Shown here piece after piece: positions 12,653-26,513 of a stretch of 64,000 nucleotides of DNA. Location: assembly GCF_050948175.1 (NCBI RefSeq), contig NC_135205.1, forward strand, positions 2,145,795-2,209,794, given 5' to 3'. The notes under the pieces were generated by a model. The model did no database searches, was not told where the DNA came from, and saw nothing but the letters and a program-made list of their open reading frames with translations. The DNA is from Xylocopa sonorina. Its lineage: Eukaryota > Arthropoda > Insecta > Hymenoptera > Apidae. Each line of letters starts with the position of its first letter. Positions within the stretch are counted from its first letter, which is position 1. The translations under genes were made by a program, and so were the position numbers.

Positions 12653-15600
12653 TCAGACACCATACATATTATGGAGTCGTTCACTGAGCTGTGGTGGGAA
12701 TTGATCTGAAAATCGTTTCCAATTTTCCGCACCAACTTGATTTTTAAACCCATGTAGTATCTAAGAAGACGAAGCTGTTATTTTAGTGCTCCAGGAGAAT
12801 CGGTAGAAAATAATTTGAACGAAATATGGAGGATTCGTATACCTTCTGGAACATGTCCTTGAGATCTTCTCTAGGCGTGACCCAAGACGCGACAGCATCA
12901 CAGAAGAAGATGAACTCTTGCACTACTCCTGCCGGATTTACCGTGATCATTTGACACATACCTCTAAATGCAGAATCCTTTTCTTCGTTGTCTCTTATGC
13001 TCCTCAAAGAGGTACACCTAATAAAGTGTGCGAACATTACAAAGCGAACGACACTAATAATTTAAGAAGGTATATTCATCAGAACTGTTGAACGTATTTC
13101 ACACGTGATGTTAATGCTTTTCTTCCTTACATTGAATAGATTTAGCGTTTGCTTAAACTATTCACGATGGCGACAAATATACCTCCTTTCTAATTAATAT
13201 ATTTACATTCATAAGACTATGATTATGATAAAAAATGACAATTCGATATAAATATTCATTCCCACAATTTACTTAAGTTGTACATGAATAGATCTTCACA
13301 GTCAACAATTAGCGTGGTAAAATTGTTGGCTTTCCCTTAAGATCAATCCTATGCTTGAATTTCCTATTTACAGTAGCATTCCACTTATCCGAACAAAAAA
13401 GACTGATTAAGTACAATGTACGTCTACGAATAAAACTAGTTCAGCATTTGAACCTATTTATTTCAATGTGAACTCTGGTTTTTTAAATGATAAGTTACGA
13501 ATAGAAGGGACCGTTAGACTATTATATGAACTTAATTATGTTGTACAAACAATTTGTCCTTCTATTTGTTTATATAAATGGAATCCTACTGTGTCGATAT
13601 AAATTTGCTTCCTTAAATTTTTATGTACTTATTTCTCACTATCTCTTTGCTTTGACAGTGCTAAAAATTGACAATTAAAACTTGAAACTGTTAGTCCGAA
13701 AAAAAAAAGATAGAAAAAGAAAGGATAAAAAGATAAACGATCTTATCTGGGAAACGATAAGATAAAATTCTGATTCAGAGTCCTGTATCAGATGCTCAGC
13801 AACTTTATATCACGTTGTAAATATTTAAATGCTTAGCCCAATATAAATCTGACGATTCTACCGAAATAATGTTAGTATTTCGATACGACTGGCATTATAC
13901 GCACTGGTACAATGTTATTAGTTAAGGCTTGGTTTACATTTGACATCATCTCTGTAATCTCAAAGTATATTCATATCGCAAAAATAAAGAGACAGTCTAG
14001 CGGTAATCGTGATAGCAACAATGTAACTAAGATGTATTTGACAGATATCAATACTGAGTTAATCGACATGCAAAAGGACACTCCTTATCGAAACTACCTG
14101 TACACAGTGAGAAGTATACGCAAGAAAAGAAAGGTATATATATGTTTCTAAATCCGAGAGTGCAAGGCAATAATACATAGGCTAAAATATTACACAGACC
14201 TAAAAGAAAAAAAATACATGACAAATGTAAACCTACCCCTATAATCAAACCGCATAATTAAGAGCCCATAACATACTTGCATGGTGGCAAAAAATTCAGG
14301 TAAACGTACAACGTAAATGTAAAAATAGTTAATACTGCAAAAAACCATTGGGCAAGTTTAACGCTACACTTAGGATAAAATTGGGCCCGGGTCACGTGTC
14401 GGCAAGTAGAAAACAGATAATCGCTTCTCTTCCCAATCGACGATGTGAAAACAAAATCATTATGGAGACTAAATTTGTACGTATACACGTGTAATAATAT
14501 AAATGCTGTAAAATGTTCTTGCGCAAAAGTTCTTAGCAGCCCCTGATGCAATGTTACCGAAGAGTTGGGAGTAATATATAAGAATAAAGTGCTAATAAAA
14601 ATAGAAGGTAAATATAATTAATAGAATATAATAATAAAGAAATTTACACACCACTGTCGGACAAACTGCTGTAACATGGGGGCGACGTCGTGGGGACACA
14701 CATAACCTAGGCGACCGATCGTAATGGCTACGGTTTTCATTTTTCATTTCGGTAAGTAGACGTAAGTGAAGTGTAGTGAAGTGACCGGAAACACAAACAA
14801 TAAGACAAACTGATAGCGAACCAACGATCAAACTCAGGCTTGAATATATGTTTTGTCGGTTTATATAAACTTCAATTAATCTAATATCCAATTAATCATT
14901 TAATCAATAATAATTAATTTAATAATGAACAATATTAACAATCAATAGAGAGAAATAGAGAGACAGTGGTAACAGAGGTGAACATATGAGATACCGACAA
15001 TGGAACATAGGCAATACCGTGCTATTGTAGCTGCTGAAACAATAATAAAAAATTAGATAGCAGCGTGCGAGCCCATGATTTTTGTTACGAACCGACATTA
15101 TATGAACATGATCTCTACCAATATAAAATGTCAAATACAAATAAGAACAACCAAGAAACACAAAAAACACTAAAACTCTTTGCGTGTCTCATGAATTTAA
15201 AAAGGCCAATTTAATGGGTAAAAAAAAAAAAAAGAAAGAAGTACCGTTAAGAAACAATAATCTTAGGGGCTTAGATGCAAGCATAGTATATATCGAATAT
15301 TGCAGTATGTCTCTCATGGCCGTACATAGCCATATGTAATAAAGCCTGCAGGCAATCGCACACCACTAAAATCAGGTCCAATGTACAAAATACTAATAAA
15401 TGTAACCTGCTGATAAAAAAACGTGCAAGCGTGGCCATGTATAAAAACCACTTTGAAGAGCCGTCAGTCTGTGTGGTTGATTACCTTATCGGTATAAAAT
15501 TCATTTACAGAAAATGCACCTAAACTTAAATGCCACCGAATGCTGAATATCTAACTGTGAGGACTTTCTTTGTAACATTTGGGAGAACTTCTCATTGAAC

Positions 15601-18600
15601 ACAATATTATTCTCGATATCCTACATTATCGTGAAAAAGGTTTGTATGATATTTGCAACGTACGGAGAGCGAAACGGTGAACAACCAAAATGCCTTGAAT
15701 GAAAAGTTTCCCCTTGTGTGCAGAGCATACTTCTAATAAAAAGGTATTACTTCTACTACGGATATAAATGAACGGTAATAAACGTAATTAGTATTATTGC
15801 AATACTTGAAAAAAGAAAAAAAAAAGAAAAAAATATTAAATTTCGCTACACATTTAACCCCCTACCGTTTAAAAGTATGCTCCATATGCTATACCGTGTA
15901 GAAGAGAAACTATGTATATATTGAAAATATCATACAGGTACTCACCTGTATTTTCTAACAATGTTTTTGGGGTGTTTGGTCTATTGATTATGTCGATTAG
16001 TTGGCTCAAAATTAATGGAATATATGCGCTTGTTTCAGATCCTAGAACAGAAAATAATGCACGCGTTAATATACAATTCTGCTCATACTATCTTTCGTTG
16101 GGTCAACAAAGTATTAAACATTTACCGAGTTTAATAGCTATTTCACCAATGGCCCACGTTGCATTATTACACACGGATATAAACTCAGGATTTAAATTCT
16201 GTCCAAGTATAGGCATAAATTCCGCTAGAAACGAAATGAACAAATAAACACGATAAACTTATACAGATGATTTGAACTCTTGTACAATAGTCGATTAAAA
16301 ACACTCACGTATGCACGGTAGAACGTGTTGAAAGCAGGCCTTTGTAAGATCTCCTAACAAAGCAAAACTGCTCTGTCTAACTTCAGGCATAACGTCTTGC
16401 ATACATTGATACAACAGTTGCATTACGTTACTGTTCATCACTAAGCGTTCCATATGACCATCCAACCCTTCCGCCAAGCCGCTAAGAAGGTCTAATGCAA
16501 CAATCATAAAATCTTTGTCAGGCGCCTCAAATTGGTCTGGACTCTGGGTATTTGCTATATGTTGGTTTAACGTCTGCTCTACGAGGGATACACATCGCCT
16601 ATTTAAAAAAAAAAATACACAAAATTTAAACACGATTGGAGACCTACAAAGACCGAACAGAGTTCAGGGTTAAAGGCTTACCTGTACACGGGTTCACAAT
16701 AAGGAAGAAAACCAGATCGTAACGCAGTCGCAATAGATGAAAGACATTCTAATAATGGGAAAAGGTCTTTATCTTCGTCTTTCAATACGTTCCATTTATT
16801 GATGAGTGGCGGCATGAGAAGATTAATGTAATCCGGTTTGTTAAGATGATGTCCCACTGAATCAGCAAGTGTACCAATTGCATCGTACAATATTAAAAGA
16901 TTTTTATGTTGATACTTTCCTACATAATGCGACAAGAATAATTAGTAACACAATATGAATGATAGAATTTCTATACATCTGTTGAGGAATACTTGCCGAA
17001 AGCGAAAACAAGCGTTTCAAGAATAAATCCAAGATATGGAACTAATTCTGTACATGCTTCCTCTTCTAATGTCGCGAAAGCAGAGCATGCAGCTTCCTGA
17101 ACGCGTTTATTGCCATCAAGTACTCGTTTCAGTAATTCAGTCATTAAAGGTTTCAAATGTGTGTCGTGTGGCTGCGCACAAACCCAGTGCGCGTAACGAC
17201 TTAGCGTCCAGCAAGTAATGGCGCGTACCAATGCTTTCTTATCGCTTAGGCAATTAATTAAATATGGAATTAATTCTGATAAGTGTGGAATCATTCCACC
17301 CATACAACCTGTAGTAATATATTATGCATCAAATTGCAGATTTAAACATATACACTCGGTCACAAAAATCTACAAACATATACATCTCTTACAAGCTTAA
17401 AATACTGAGAAAATATAATAATGATTCGTAACACTCCATACTAATATTTAGATGTGTAGATTTTCATGAGCGAAAAATGTAAAGTAATTTTTTATGGTAA
17501 AAATTGTTAGAGTAACTGAAAAAGAACCTTCTGCTATAGCTCCTAGTGCTAATATTCCAGACTCCTTGATTTCCCAATCTTGATGGAATAATGTTTCTTT
17601 TAAAATTGGTACTAAAACTGGTAATAATTCTTCTTTGAATACATTGGCTAACATATCTAAAGCAGCAGCAGAACATTTCCTTAAATTCCAATCGCTGAGC
17701 GTCGAATCATCATCTTCGGCGTCTGTGTCTTCTTCGTCACAACCTCCATTTTCATTTGTGTGCTTGCTGATACTACCATGATGCGAATGATGTGATTTCG
17801 ATTTGGGAAATCTTGGTCTAATGTCTTCCTCTCTATCCGGGATCATTTCATCCTCTTCTACGTCCCCTTTCAAGAGTATTATATCAATTTCCGAGTATTT
17901 CATACCTCTTACCTACAAAAATGAATTACAGATTTCTTGAATTATTTATTATTACTTTCTTCAAGTAAGTTTATCTCATATATTTAAAGTATATGTACCA
18001 ATATTGGGACTAAACGGGGCAAATGTGGTGCAAGTGCTTCCTTACAAATTGGTTGCTCAGTTAGCGAAAGCCAAAATTCACAAGCTTCTAATGCGACTCC
18101 TTCGTCAAGATCCTGAGTTCTCATTAACATATACTCTATTATATTATGCATATGTGGTATTAATCTATCCATTCGAACTTCAAGCAACATAACCAAAGCT
18201 CTACAAGAAAATTATAAAATTAGATGTAGTATTACATAAATTATTTCATATTATTTCCCATATAGAAGAAAAAAAATAAACATTCATTCCTCAATTTACT
18301 AGATAAATTTTATGCAGTTCATTTTTACGGTAATATGTAATTCCATCATTTAGATCATATATTTTATATGAAATCTCTATTTTATCTTTACTTGAATATT
18401 TTTTACGTTAAGAATATGATAATATTAAACTATAAATTAATAATAAAAGGGGCTAATTGTTTAGAATACAGTATTCCATCAGTACTCAATCAAGTACATA
18501 TATATAAGAGTTATATTTACTATATATATGAGATGAGCTTTTTTCTTATATATATTTTTGGAAGTTGCAGTTTTCAACTGCATGTTAAAAAAGAAACAAA

Positions 18601-19743
18601 AAAAAACTACACCGAGACAGTAACTCGTATAAAGACAACAGCTGTAATCATACTTGCAAACGTTTTTTCTAACTTCAGGATCATCGTCATTAGCTAAATG
18701 GAAGAGATTCTCCAGGAAGCTGTCTATATGAACCATAAGAGCCTGTGTACGACTAACAATAAACTGATTAACACAGGCGATAGCATGAGATCTAATTTTA
18801 GGGCTCGAGTGTCTAAAAAATTGCAGGAACTTTGGAATTAAAATATTCAAAGGTCGATTGAGCGCATCAGAGTCTAATATCTCTGCAGAATCTTCGCAGA
18901 TCTTTTGAAGAGCACCAAATGCACCTTCGCAAACATTATAATCTTGCGAGTCTAACATTTGACAAAGTGCCGGCAACAGCTCTGGCCATCTGGTTAATTC
19001 GCCTACTAAAAAAGAAGTGAAAAGATTTTGTATTACATAAAGCTTGCCTAACAACTTATGTCAGCGATCAAGAATTATACCTTTGGATGCGATGGTAGTT
19101 ATTAAAATACCAACAGTTGCACGAATCAGAGGCGATGGATCTCCGACGGCTGATAAACATTCTTGCTTGATAAAGTTTGTAACTTCTGGTAAAAACTTAT
19201 AAAAATGAGCTTTAACGTTATTTTTCAATATCAGTCCACTTAAAGACCTTGTAGGTTCATCTTAAACAGAAAAATTACACGTCAATTAGCATTCAGCCTA
19301 GCAAATGGAGATAACAAAATTTTAATATTAAAAATTAGGCTTGACCTACATACCCTCTGTTGTGAGCTTTGTTAAAACAAAAATAAGATAATTGTTGAAG
19401 TCTGGAAATTTGTTTAATTCTTCCAATTTCTAAAGAAGATTGTTAAGGAAAGTTTGGAACATTAATTGTACATTGAAATATAATAATCCGTCGATCCTAG
19501 CCCAAAGAAATAAGAACCATATAATTCAGATAATTAATACTTATCATATTATTGTTTTTTCAGTTGCATAATAAATACAATAAATAATAACCCATCTGTA
19601 CATAATGCGTTAACATAAAATATAATGTGCGATACAAAACGTACATTATTCTCTATTATATATTACAAACGTTTTATTACAGAAATATAAATTTGCCTAA
19701 CCATAAAATTCTTTCACAACACTCTAAATATAAATACATATAC

Positions 19744-19836
<93 letters not shown>

Positions 19837-21891
19837 TACAGGAATATTCATTTGAAACGCAACCTGGATTTCTGACAGCTCACACAGATTCATTACTACC
19901 ACTCCACTCGAACACCATACCGCCCCCTACTGGTTGCAGCCAGAAATATGCAATTTTGGCAGAGGGCAGAAGATACGTTTTCTCATTGCTATACAATTTG
20001 AAAACTGATATCTCGAAACCATACCCTTAGCCCATCGCGATAGATTTTAATTAAAGGTTCGCACGATTTGATCGTGGCAGATAATTTTAAACCTAGGATT
20101 TAGCCAGAAGTTGATTAGTACTATTAAAAAATATCAAATAATAGATTAAATCGTGGCTGATCGTTATTAATACGAACGACCTTGTAAAAGGATAGAAAAT
20201 AAAGATTTTCAATAACGATTACAAGATGGAAAAATGATTTATCATTTATCAGATAAGCAAGTGTTATAAATGTAACGTGATCAATACCGTGATGTTTCTA
20301 CATTTCCATTATTCTTCGTTGTTCATATAAAATACGATGTTCATCTAACAAAATTTTTAACATTATTAAGACGTATCTGTAAAAACAAAAACTTTTATAA
20401 TGAATGTCAATGAAAATGAAATTGATACGCGACAGTTTAACTCGTGGCAAAATCAACGTTAAGCGACACGTATTAAACGGCAAATTTTTCGCCCCAGACG
20501 TTTGACTTCAATTCTTTCTTAAATACACATCTTTCTTTATGCATTAATCGCGTTATATTTACAATCGAAATTACGTTCATCTAACAAATGATAAATAATT
20601 CTTCCATTTGTTACTCATCGCTTAAAATTTGTATCGCGAAGAATAAGCACTTTGCACCCCTTTACAGAATCGTTCATATTAAAAACAATCAACCGTGCTT
20701 TAATTACGCTCTCGTATTTTAACGGTACTAATAAACTTCTGATAAAATCCCAGGTTTAAAGCCGTGTAACCCACGATTAAATAGCCACCATCCTTAATCG
20801 AATCTATCAGGACACGAGCTGGAGATATACTTCGGGACATGTTTTCAAATTCTGTGGCAATGAGAAAACGTATCATCCGCCCTCTGTCGAAATCGCAGAT
20901 TTCTAACAGAAACCAATAGGGGGCAGTGTTACGTTTGAATGTGCTAGTGAGAAATCCATGTATGCGCTCGCAAAATCGGGCTGCGTTTTTCGTGGATAAC
21001 CCTGTACATACAATATAAATATCATGAACTGTATATGAAAAAAAATTCAATCTCTATAACCGTACATTACCACCAGCCAGCTGTAACACACGACAATTAA
21101 ATCCCACCGACAATGTTTTCGTGCGTTATTTTCAGGCGGTTCAATTAATATATCACGGGCGAAACTATATAGAAGATTAATCGATTACAGCGTCAGGAAA
21201 ACAAACCCGTCGCGGACACTAACGGCATTTCCGACGCGCTCCGCGACAGGGATCGCGTATCGTTAACATATTTCTTGACCATAACTCACGTGTTATTCGA
21301 GAAAAGGCTACGAACTTCTGCCGAACCACACGACGCACAGACTCAAATATCAATCACACGTATGAATCCCGTAACGGAATAACGTGCACGACCGTGGTTA
21401 ACGGCTGGTGCGATCGTCGTAGAAAAATCGTATTTGTCACAAGACAAGCTGTCCCGACGACTGGTCAATCAAACCGTGGACGACAAAAAAGGGGGATCCG
21501 TGACAGGCTGCGCAAAAGCGCGCCGAACAATTTTTCGTCCTGCATCCGACAGAATGCTCGGTTAGCCTTGAAATCTCTTGGAAACCGATCGCGTGCCGTT
21601 CGGCAAATATTCGAGCCCCGTTTAATATAAACACGGAACCTCTGCCAGGGGCGAAATGCACGCCCCAATGATCGACCTACCCGCTTCACTTGATTACCGC
21701 GTCGCGGGTGTACTCACCGGGAATAAAAGTCTCTCGTACGAATTTTTTTCGCAGCACAGATAAACGGTTCACCGTCGAATAAGAAAGGATACTTCTTGCA
21801 CGGCTCGTTGGGTAGCCGTATCCGGGCTTTGGGACTCCTTCAGGAGCGTTAAGATTTGTCTAAGTCCTTCCTCTTGCGGTTGCCACGCCAT
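12653..21891 (-). CDS. Tnpo: Transportin (karyopherin beta-2), nuclear import receptor
   Basis: Transportin carries PY-NLS cargoes such as hnRNP proteins into the nucleus and releases them on binding RanGTP. I read 14 coding exons: 21891-21793, 19429-19354, 19260-19081, 19002-18654, 18200-17999, 17912-17528, 17308-16997, 16919-16682, 16598-16309, 16224-16126, 16041-15946, 14727-14652, 13017-12843 and 12760-12653. They join in frame to 894 residues, the usual length for the family. HEAT repeats run throughout. The acidic loop that senses Ran lies at about residues 318-373 (DEEDTDAEDDD near 361-371) and carries a His/Ser-rich stretch near 339-348. The start MAWQPQEEG matches the family N-terminus; an in-frame ATG two codons earlier is possible. 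The end ERLHNMYGV is family-typical. Intron 7 has a GC donor and intron 6 a weak GTTCTT donor. Intron 1 (2.4 kb) holds a transposon. Identification is very secure; exon borders are inferred from homology and splice signals. Confidence 0.97.
13371..13591. mobile_element. pogo/Tigger-like MITE in transportin intron 12
   Basis: The left end reads CAGTAGCATTCCACTTATCC and the reverse complement of the right end reads CAGTAGGATTCCATTTATAT, giving terminal inverted repeats of about 25 bp. The CAGT...TCCxxTTTATCCGAA pattern is typical of pogo/Tigger elements. A TA precedes the left end, but the right flank is TG, so the target duplication is imperfect. There is no coding capacity in 221 bp. Confidence 0.5.
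19749..19832. repeat. (TA)42 microsatellite in transportin intron 1
   Basis: A perfect 84-bp TA run. It directly abuts the left end of a 1.17-kb repeat with long inverted termini, consistent with insertion of a TA-targeting element into, or expansion next to, that TA tract. Confidence 0.97.
19837..21006. mobile_element. DNA transposon relic with ~200-bp inverted termini in transportin intron 1
   Basis: Sequence from 19837 to about 20030 reappears, inverted and diverged, at about 20760-21006. Shared landmarks include TACAGG at the outer ends, GGATTTCT, GCCCCCTA then TTGGTT or TGGTTG, CAGAGGGC, GATACGTTTTCTCATTGC and AATTTGAAAAC. About 730 bp of AT-rich DNA without a credible ORF lies between. 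This is the structure of a non-autonomous cut-and-paste element with long terminal inverted repeats. The superfamily is not clear; TACAGG termini beside TA suggest a TA-targeting family. Confidence 0.55.
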
Positions 21892-22787
21892 TTTCATCGT
21901 GTTTTTCAACAGCACCACTGAACGCAGCCAGCCTTCTCTGACCTCGCAGATAAACGGAAGCTCCCCACGGTTACCCCCACCACCGCGCCACGAAAGCATC
22001 AGGATAACCGGCGCGCGACACCAGGATCGTTCCCTCGATTATCGGCGAGCTCGCGACACCGCGATTAATCGTTCGTTGTAATTAGACAGCCGTTCGACAC
22101 CGTTTCACCACGGTATTCCGTTTTCACGTAAATTATACGAACAGACAATTGAACGTTTTCGATGCTTTAGCAGACGAACATTTCCGGCGACAGCAGTGAC
22201 ATCGATCGGCCTGCTGGTTGGATTTCCATCGAGTTCATCTGCTTTTTTCGAATTTAACGTTATTTCGTGCGGCACGCGATCACTTTTTCTATTCCCTTTT
22301 AACGATTGAACGTCGCTGACGCGACGCGCGTCCGGCGATTTTACGAGGGATCCTGAAATTCGTATTTTTGTAAAAATCCCATTGACAGAGTCTTCGTCAG
22401 GGTTTTCCATTCGACGGTTACACTCCTGTTTAGCGGCTAAAATTCAAACGCGGAGACACCGCTATTTATGGTAGCGCGTACTTTAATGCTCCTTCGCGTT
22501 CGATTAAGTAATTGAAAAGGGAGAGAGTCACGCGGCTATTGTTGTTCGATGTTTTCCTTTTTAGCATTTATCTTGGATTAAACGTAACGAATGTGAATGT
22601 ATGGAAAGAGATGCGAAATAAATGATCGACGATATATTTAGCGAAGCGTTTATTCCATTTTCAAATGTATACGTACACATAATTTTTCAATCTTTCGTTT
22701 GTTTAATAAAATAGTATAATTTAAAGAGGATATTGCAAAATGTCTAGAAGCAAAATATTTATAGAAATTATTAATATATCGGTAATT
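21892..22787. other. Spacer between FBXW9-like gene and transportin
   Basis: This 0.9-kb stretch separates the FBXW9-like stop codon from the transportin start on the same strand, so it must hold the transportin 5' UTR and promoter and the upstream gene's 3' end. The part near 21.9-22.4 kb is GC-richer. A 101-codon minus-strand ORF (22105-22410) has no recognisable homology. Confidence 0.5.
22649..22654 (-). terminator. Possible poly(A) signal of the FBXW9-like gene
   Basis: AATAAA on the minus strand about 135 nt beyond the stop codon at 22788, well placed for a short 3' UTR. Confidence 0.4.
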
Positions 22788-25505
22788 TTATGCGCATTGC
22801 AGTTGCGATCTCGGTCTCCAAATTTCTATTCCCTCCGTACCGGAGACAGCGAGAACGCCGTTCAAGTAATCCGTCTGTAAAATGAAAGAAATTACTTTCA
22901 CTGCGTATGAAATTTACAGACATGTAACAGATATCGTATTATAGCTCACTTACGCTAGCTATTTCACCGTAACTAGACTTTAAAGTGGTAAGGTGTTGCG
23001 GAGGATCAGTAGGACTGGCAATTCTTACTGTTTCGTCCATGGAACTTGTGATCAAGCATCCAGGCGCACAATGAACATCGTTGATACCTTTCTTATGTTC
23101 AGTGGTGTAAGATCTAACTGGTTCGAAATCTCTTTTCGGATCCAGCACGTGTAATTTTCCGCCACCATCTCCTACATAAACCATGTCCCGCTGCATGCAT
23201 ATACTCATTGGAAATGACTCTTGCGAAACCTAAAATGCGCTCGCTTAGAATTATTTAAATTCAATTATCTTTACCTTCCTACAATTTTTTTTCTTTTTAT
23301 CGTGACACGCTTACCGTAATGTTTCTCATAATTCTTCGCGCTCTTTGATCCCATATGGATATCGTTCTATCCTCGCTGGCGGATAGAATGAAGTTAGAAT
23401 TCATGGCCAGTCTAATCACAGCTCCTTTATGCGGATGATACTTTACGATCGGATGATAGTTTAGTCTTGGATCAAATACCATTATAGTTCTAGAAAATGT
23501 ACCAGTAGCAAAAAGAGCCAATTCTGGGCACGACGCGATACATAGTAAAGCGCCTGGAATGAACCTAAAAAAGTATACAACCCTTATATAAGAAAAAAAT
23601 CTAGTGGTTTGTTTAAGTACTGCAGTATTTTGTGCTATCACTATCGGCAGAGCGAGTGAAAGCAAAGTTTCTGTTCTGTTTGATTCACTGTTTTTAAAAA
23701 GCCTTAAAAAAATGATCTTTGGAAATTAATACTAGTTTCGTTGAACACTGCACTGCGTTACTGACTCGACGAATTTTTAAGCAAGATATTTCCTTGTGCC
23801 TTCCTCGCTCGGTCTTTTTATAACGAGTGTAACGAAAATGACCAGCTTGGTTCTCATATACATCTCATAAGTTTCGAAGTGAGCAAGACCGGAGTTAGTA
23901 AGCGTCCACGCTTTGATGCTTTGATCCCAACTGCAACTATAGATTGTGTTATCTATTGCTGTTAAATCCCAAATCCATCCATCGTGAGCGAAGTCTATGC
24001 ATGTATGACTTTCCATCTCGTTCTCCTTCGTAGAAAGTTTCCAACACACTAGGGATCGATCTCTGGCTCCTGATATACAAATGTTACCATCCTGTATGCG
24101 TGATGATTTTTATTAATATCTTGTAAAACTACAAGATGAAATAAATATTACTCTATGAAGTTTTACTAACGTGCATTAATAGTAAACCATCGATAGTACT
24201 GTACTGTACATTATTAAGTGATAACTTCTCCATAGAATCTTCCTTTCTCCATAACTTTGCTTGTTTTTCTAATGCGACGCATGATAATTTCCAAAACAGT
24301 TCATCGTCGTCGTCAGCTGAAAAGGAAGAATATATATTTATAAATAATGGATATAAGTACAACTTTTAACAGAAGTGTATTATTAATATGTGAGAAGACA
24401 TTTTAAGTATAATGTTGAAATGTAGCTTTTCCTAAAATACATTAATTAAGCTATTAATTTTCATGGCTTACTTATCGGGATATGTACTGCGTGAAAGTTT
24501 TCTATTCGATTAATTTTCTTTTGTACCAGAAATGCATGTAAAGTAAATAACTAATTATCGGGTACAGTAATAGATGGTGTTTTATTTATTTACAGTGATT
24601 GGTCATGCAAGGCGCAAGGTGCTATCAATTTGAGCTAACCAGGAGACAAAACTGGATAACTAGAATCTGGCCAAATCTGATTTATCCTCACTTTCCACAA
24701 TGAGTTATCCTTTAAAATTTCATGAAATTGTTTACACACTAAACCCAACCCGTGTACTAGTGTAGACGCATCTAGGAAAGAACAGATGTGAAGAAATATC
24801 TGAAATATAATAATAAAAACCTGTTAATGATAGGAAAAAAAAAACGAAATCAACGTTTTAAATATAAAAGAAATAATTTAAGCACTATTGTATAATAATA
24901 ATTAACAACACTAAAATCGAACCTTTGAAATAAATGCACTATGCGATAATAGGTATTTAAAAATGGCGACTACGAATCAATTACGATCATTTCAATGAAA
25001 TATTTGCGACGTTACATTTATTTTTCAGCAATTCACGTTACAGGCCGCTGCCAATCGAGTTTATTCAACTTCGTACTTTTACTTTGGAGAAATCTCTTCG
25101 ATTGTTAGATATATGTTAAGATTGTTCTTGTAAAACGAACGTATTTAAACATACGTTAATGACCGTTGTTCTATTGTTTGTAAACATTCGATATAGAATG
25201 CAATTTGTCTTCTGAATTTTGTACCATAATAATTAGGAGGATTTGTAAAAGTCCCTTGAAATAGCTGTTACGTAGAGCGAAAGTTTTTAGAAAACGGTTT
25301 AAAAACTGTTCAAAGTATTTGGGAACGTACAAATTGTAACATATATAATTTAAAGTTTTTGGTCATTAATCTAATAAAAGTTATATATTTACAAATACGT
25401 GTAAAATTCAATTATACAAACCTCGATTGGCAGGTCCAATAAAGACAATTGGAAGTTTGTTTGATCGTTTTCAACGTCTGCACAGCTTTGTTCTTCATCG
25501 CACAT
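22788..25505 (-). CDS. Fbxw9: F-box/WD-repeat protein, FBXW9-like
   Basis: A likely substrate-recognition subunit of an SCF (Skp1-Cullin-F-box) ubiquitin ligase. Seven coding exons join in frame to 410 residues: 25505-25422, 24799-24640, 24316-24171, 24091-23862, 23564-23315, 23229-22954 and 22874-22788. An F-box lies at about residues 24-70, seen as LPIEIFLHICSFLDASTLV followed by LVCKQFHEIL and SLW. WD40-type blades follow to the C-terminus, for example CISGARDRSLVCWKL, YSCSWDQSIKAW, ILSASEDRTISIWDQ, MVYVGDGGGKLHVLD and LAVSGTEGIEIW. The start ATG at 25505 is the first in the exon and leaves only a short acidic tail before the F-box. Length and the F-box-then-WD40 order fit FBXW9; another FBXW member is the alternative. 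No truncation was seen. Confidence 0.88.
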
Positions 25506-26513
25506 TTTAATTCAGAATGATCAAGTGTTAAGCGTGTAACGTTTTAAAACAATATCATTCGATCGACTGTCAAACAGTATGGTGAATCAACACTCAACAA
25601 GTAAAAAATAAACGTAATGGTTGTCCTTTTCACCGACGTTGTTATTTACCGTTTTGGTTCATGAGCACGATGCAGCCTTGTACGAGCGTGCATGACTCAC
25701 TTGCGACCTCCGTATCAGTACATTTTAGAAGCATCTCCAAAGACAGGGCTGACAACATATATATTGATAAATTCGTTTTATTCGATTCAAAACATATTGC
25801 GGATCGCAATTTTATAATTACTTCAATTACTTGTACACGTTTCTGCGCATGTTTTATACAGTAATACAAATTTCTTTCCATTTACGTAACCATTTGCTAA
25901 AAACTAGTTAACAGTAGCTAAATTTATAAATACAATCGTGGGCGTTTGCGACGATAAAAAGTATATCTCAAAAAACTCTCGAAATATATATATTTATTCG
26001 GAATAATATATGAACCTTTCGTATGTTAAAAGAATCGTTATAGTAAACACATAAACGTAATAATTTTCTATGATTCGAAACCAGTCGAATTATAGATAAC
26101 AAACACGTATCTTAAGTACATTGTATCGAAAGCCAATACTTAAGATAAACGGATAACAAACGATCATACTTGAACAGTATCATTTTTCGATTGTTTTTAT
26201 ATTAACGTTTTCTTTACATTTCATTCATTCACACGTCGTTTGTACAATTTACCTTGCATTATTCATCTGTTTGTATTTGGTCATTCATAAATGCATACAC
26301 AGATGCACGATAAAAAAATATTTTTATACATGTGATATAAAATTATTATACATGTGATATAATTATCTTTCTTTCTTCTCTTTCTTATTCGAAACTAGTT
26401 TGGAATCAAGATACTCTATCTCGTGTACACATCATTCAAGTACGAGTCTCAATAAATGTGCTATAGTAATTATTACTTTCTGCTTACAATATAAAAACAT
26501 ATGCAAGATAATA

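Noticed and set aside
25642..25881. 79-codon minus-strand ORF upstream of the FBXW9-like start
   Set aside because: No recognisable family, and no good acceptor lies between it and the FBXW9-like first exon to join them.
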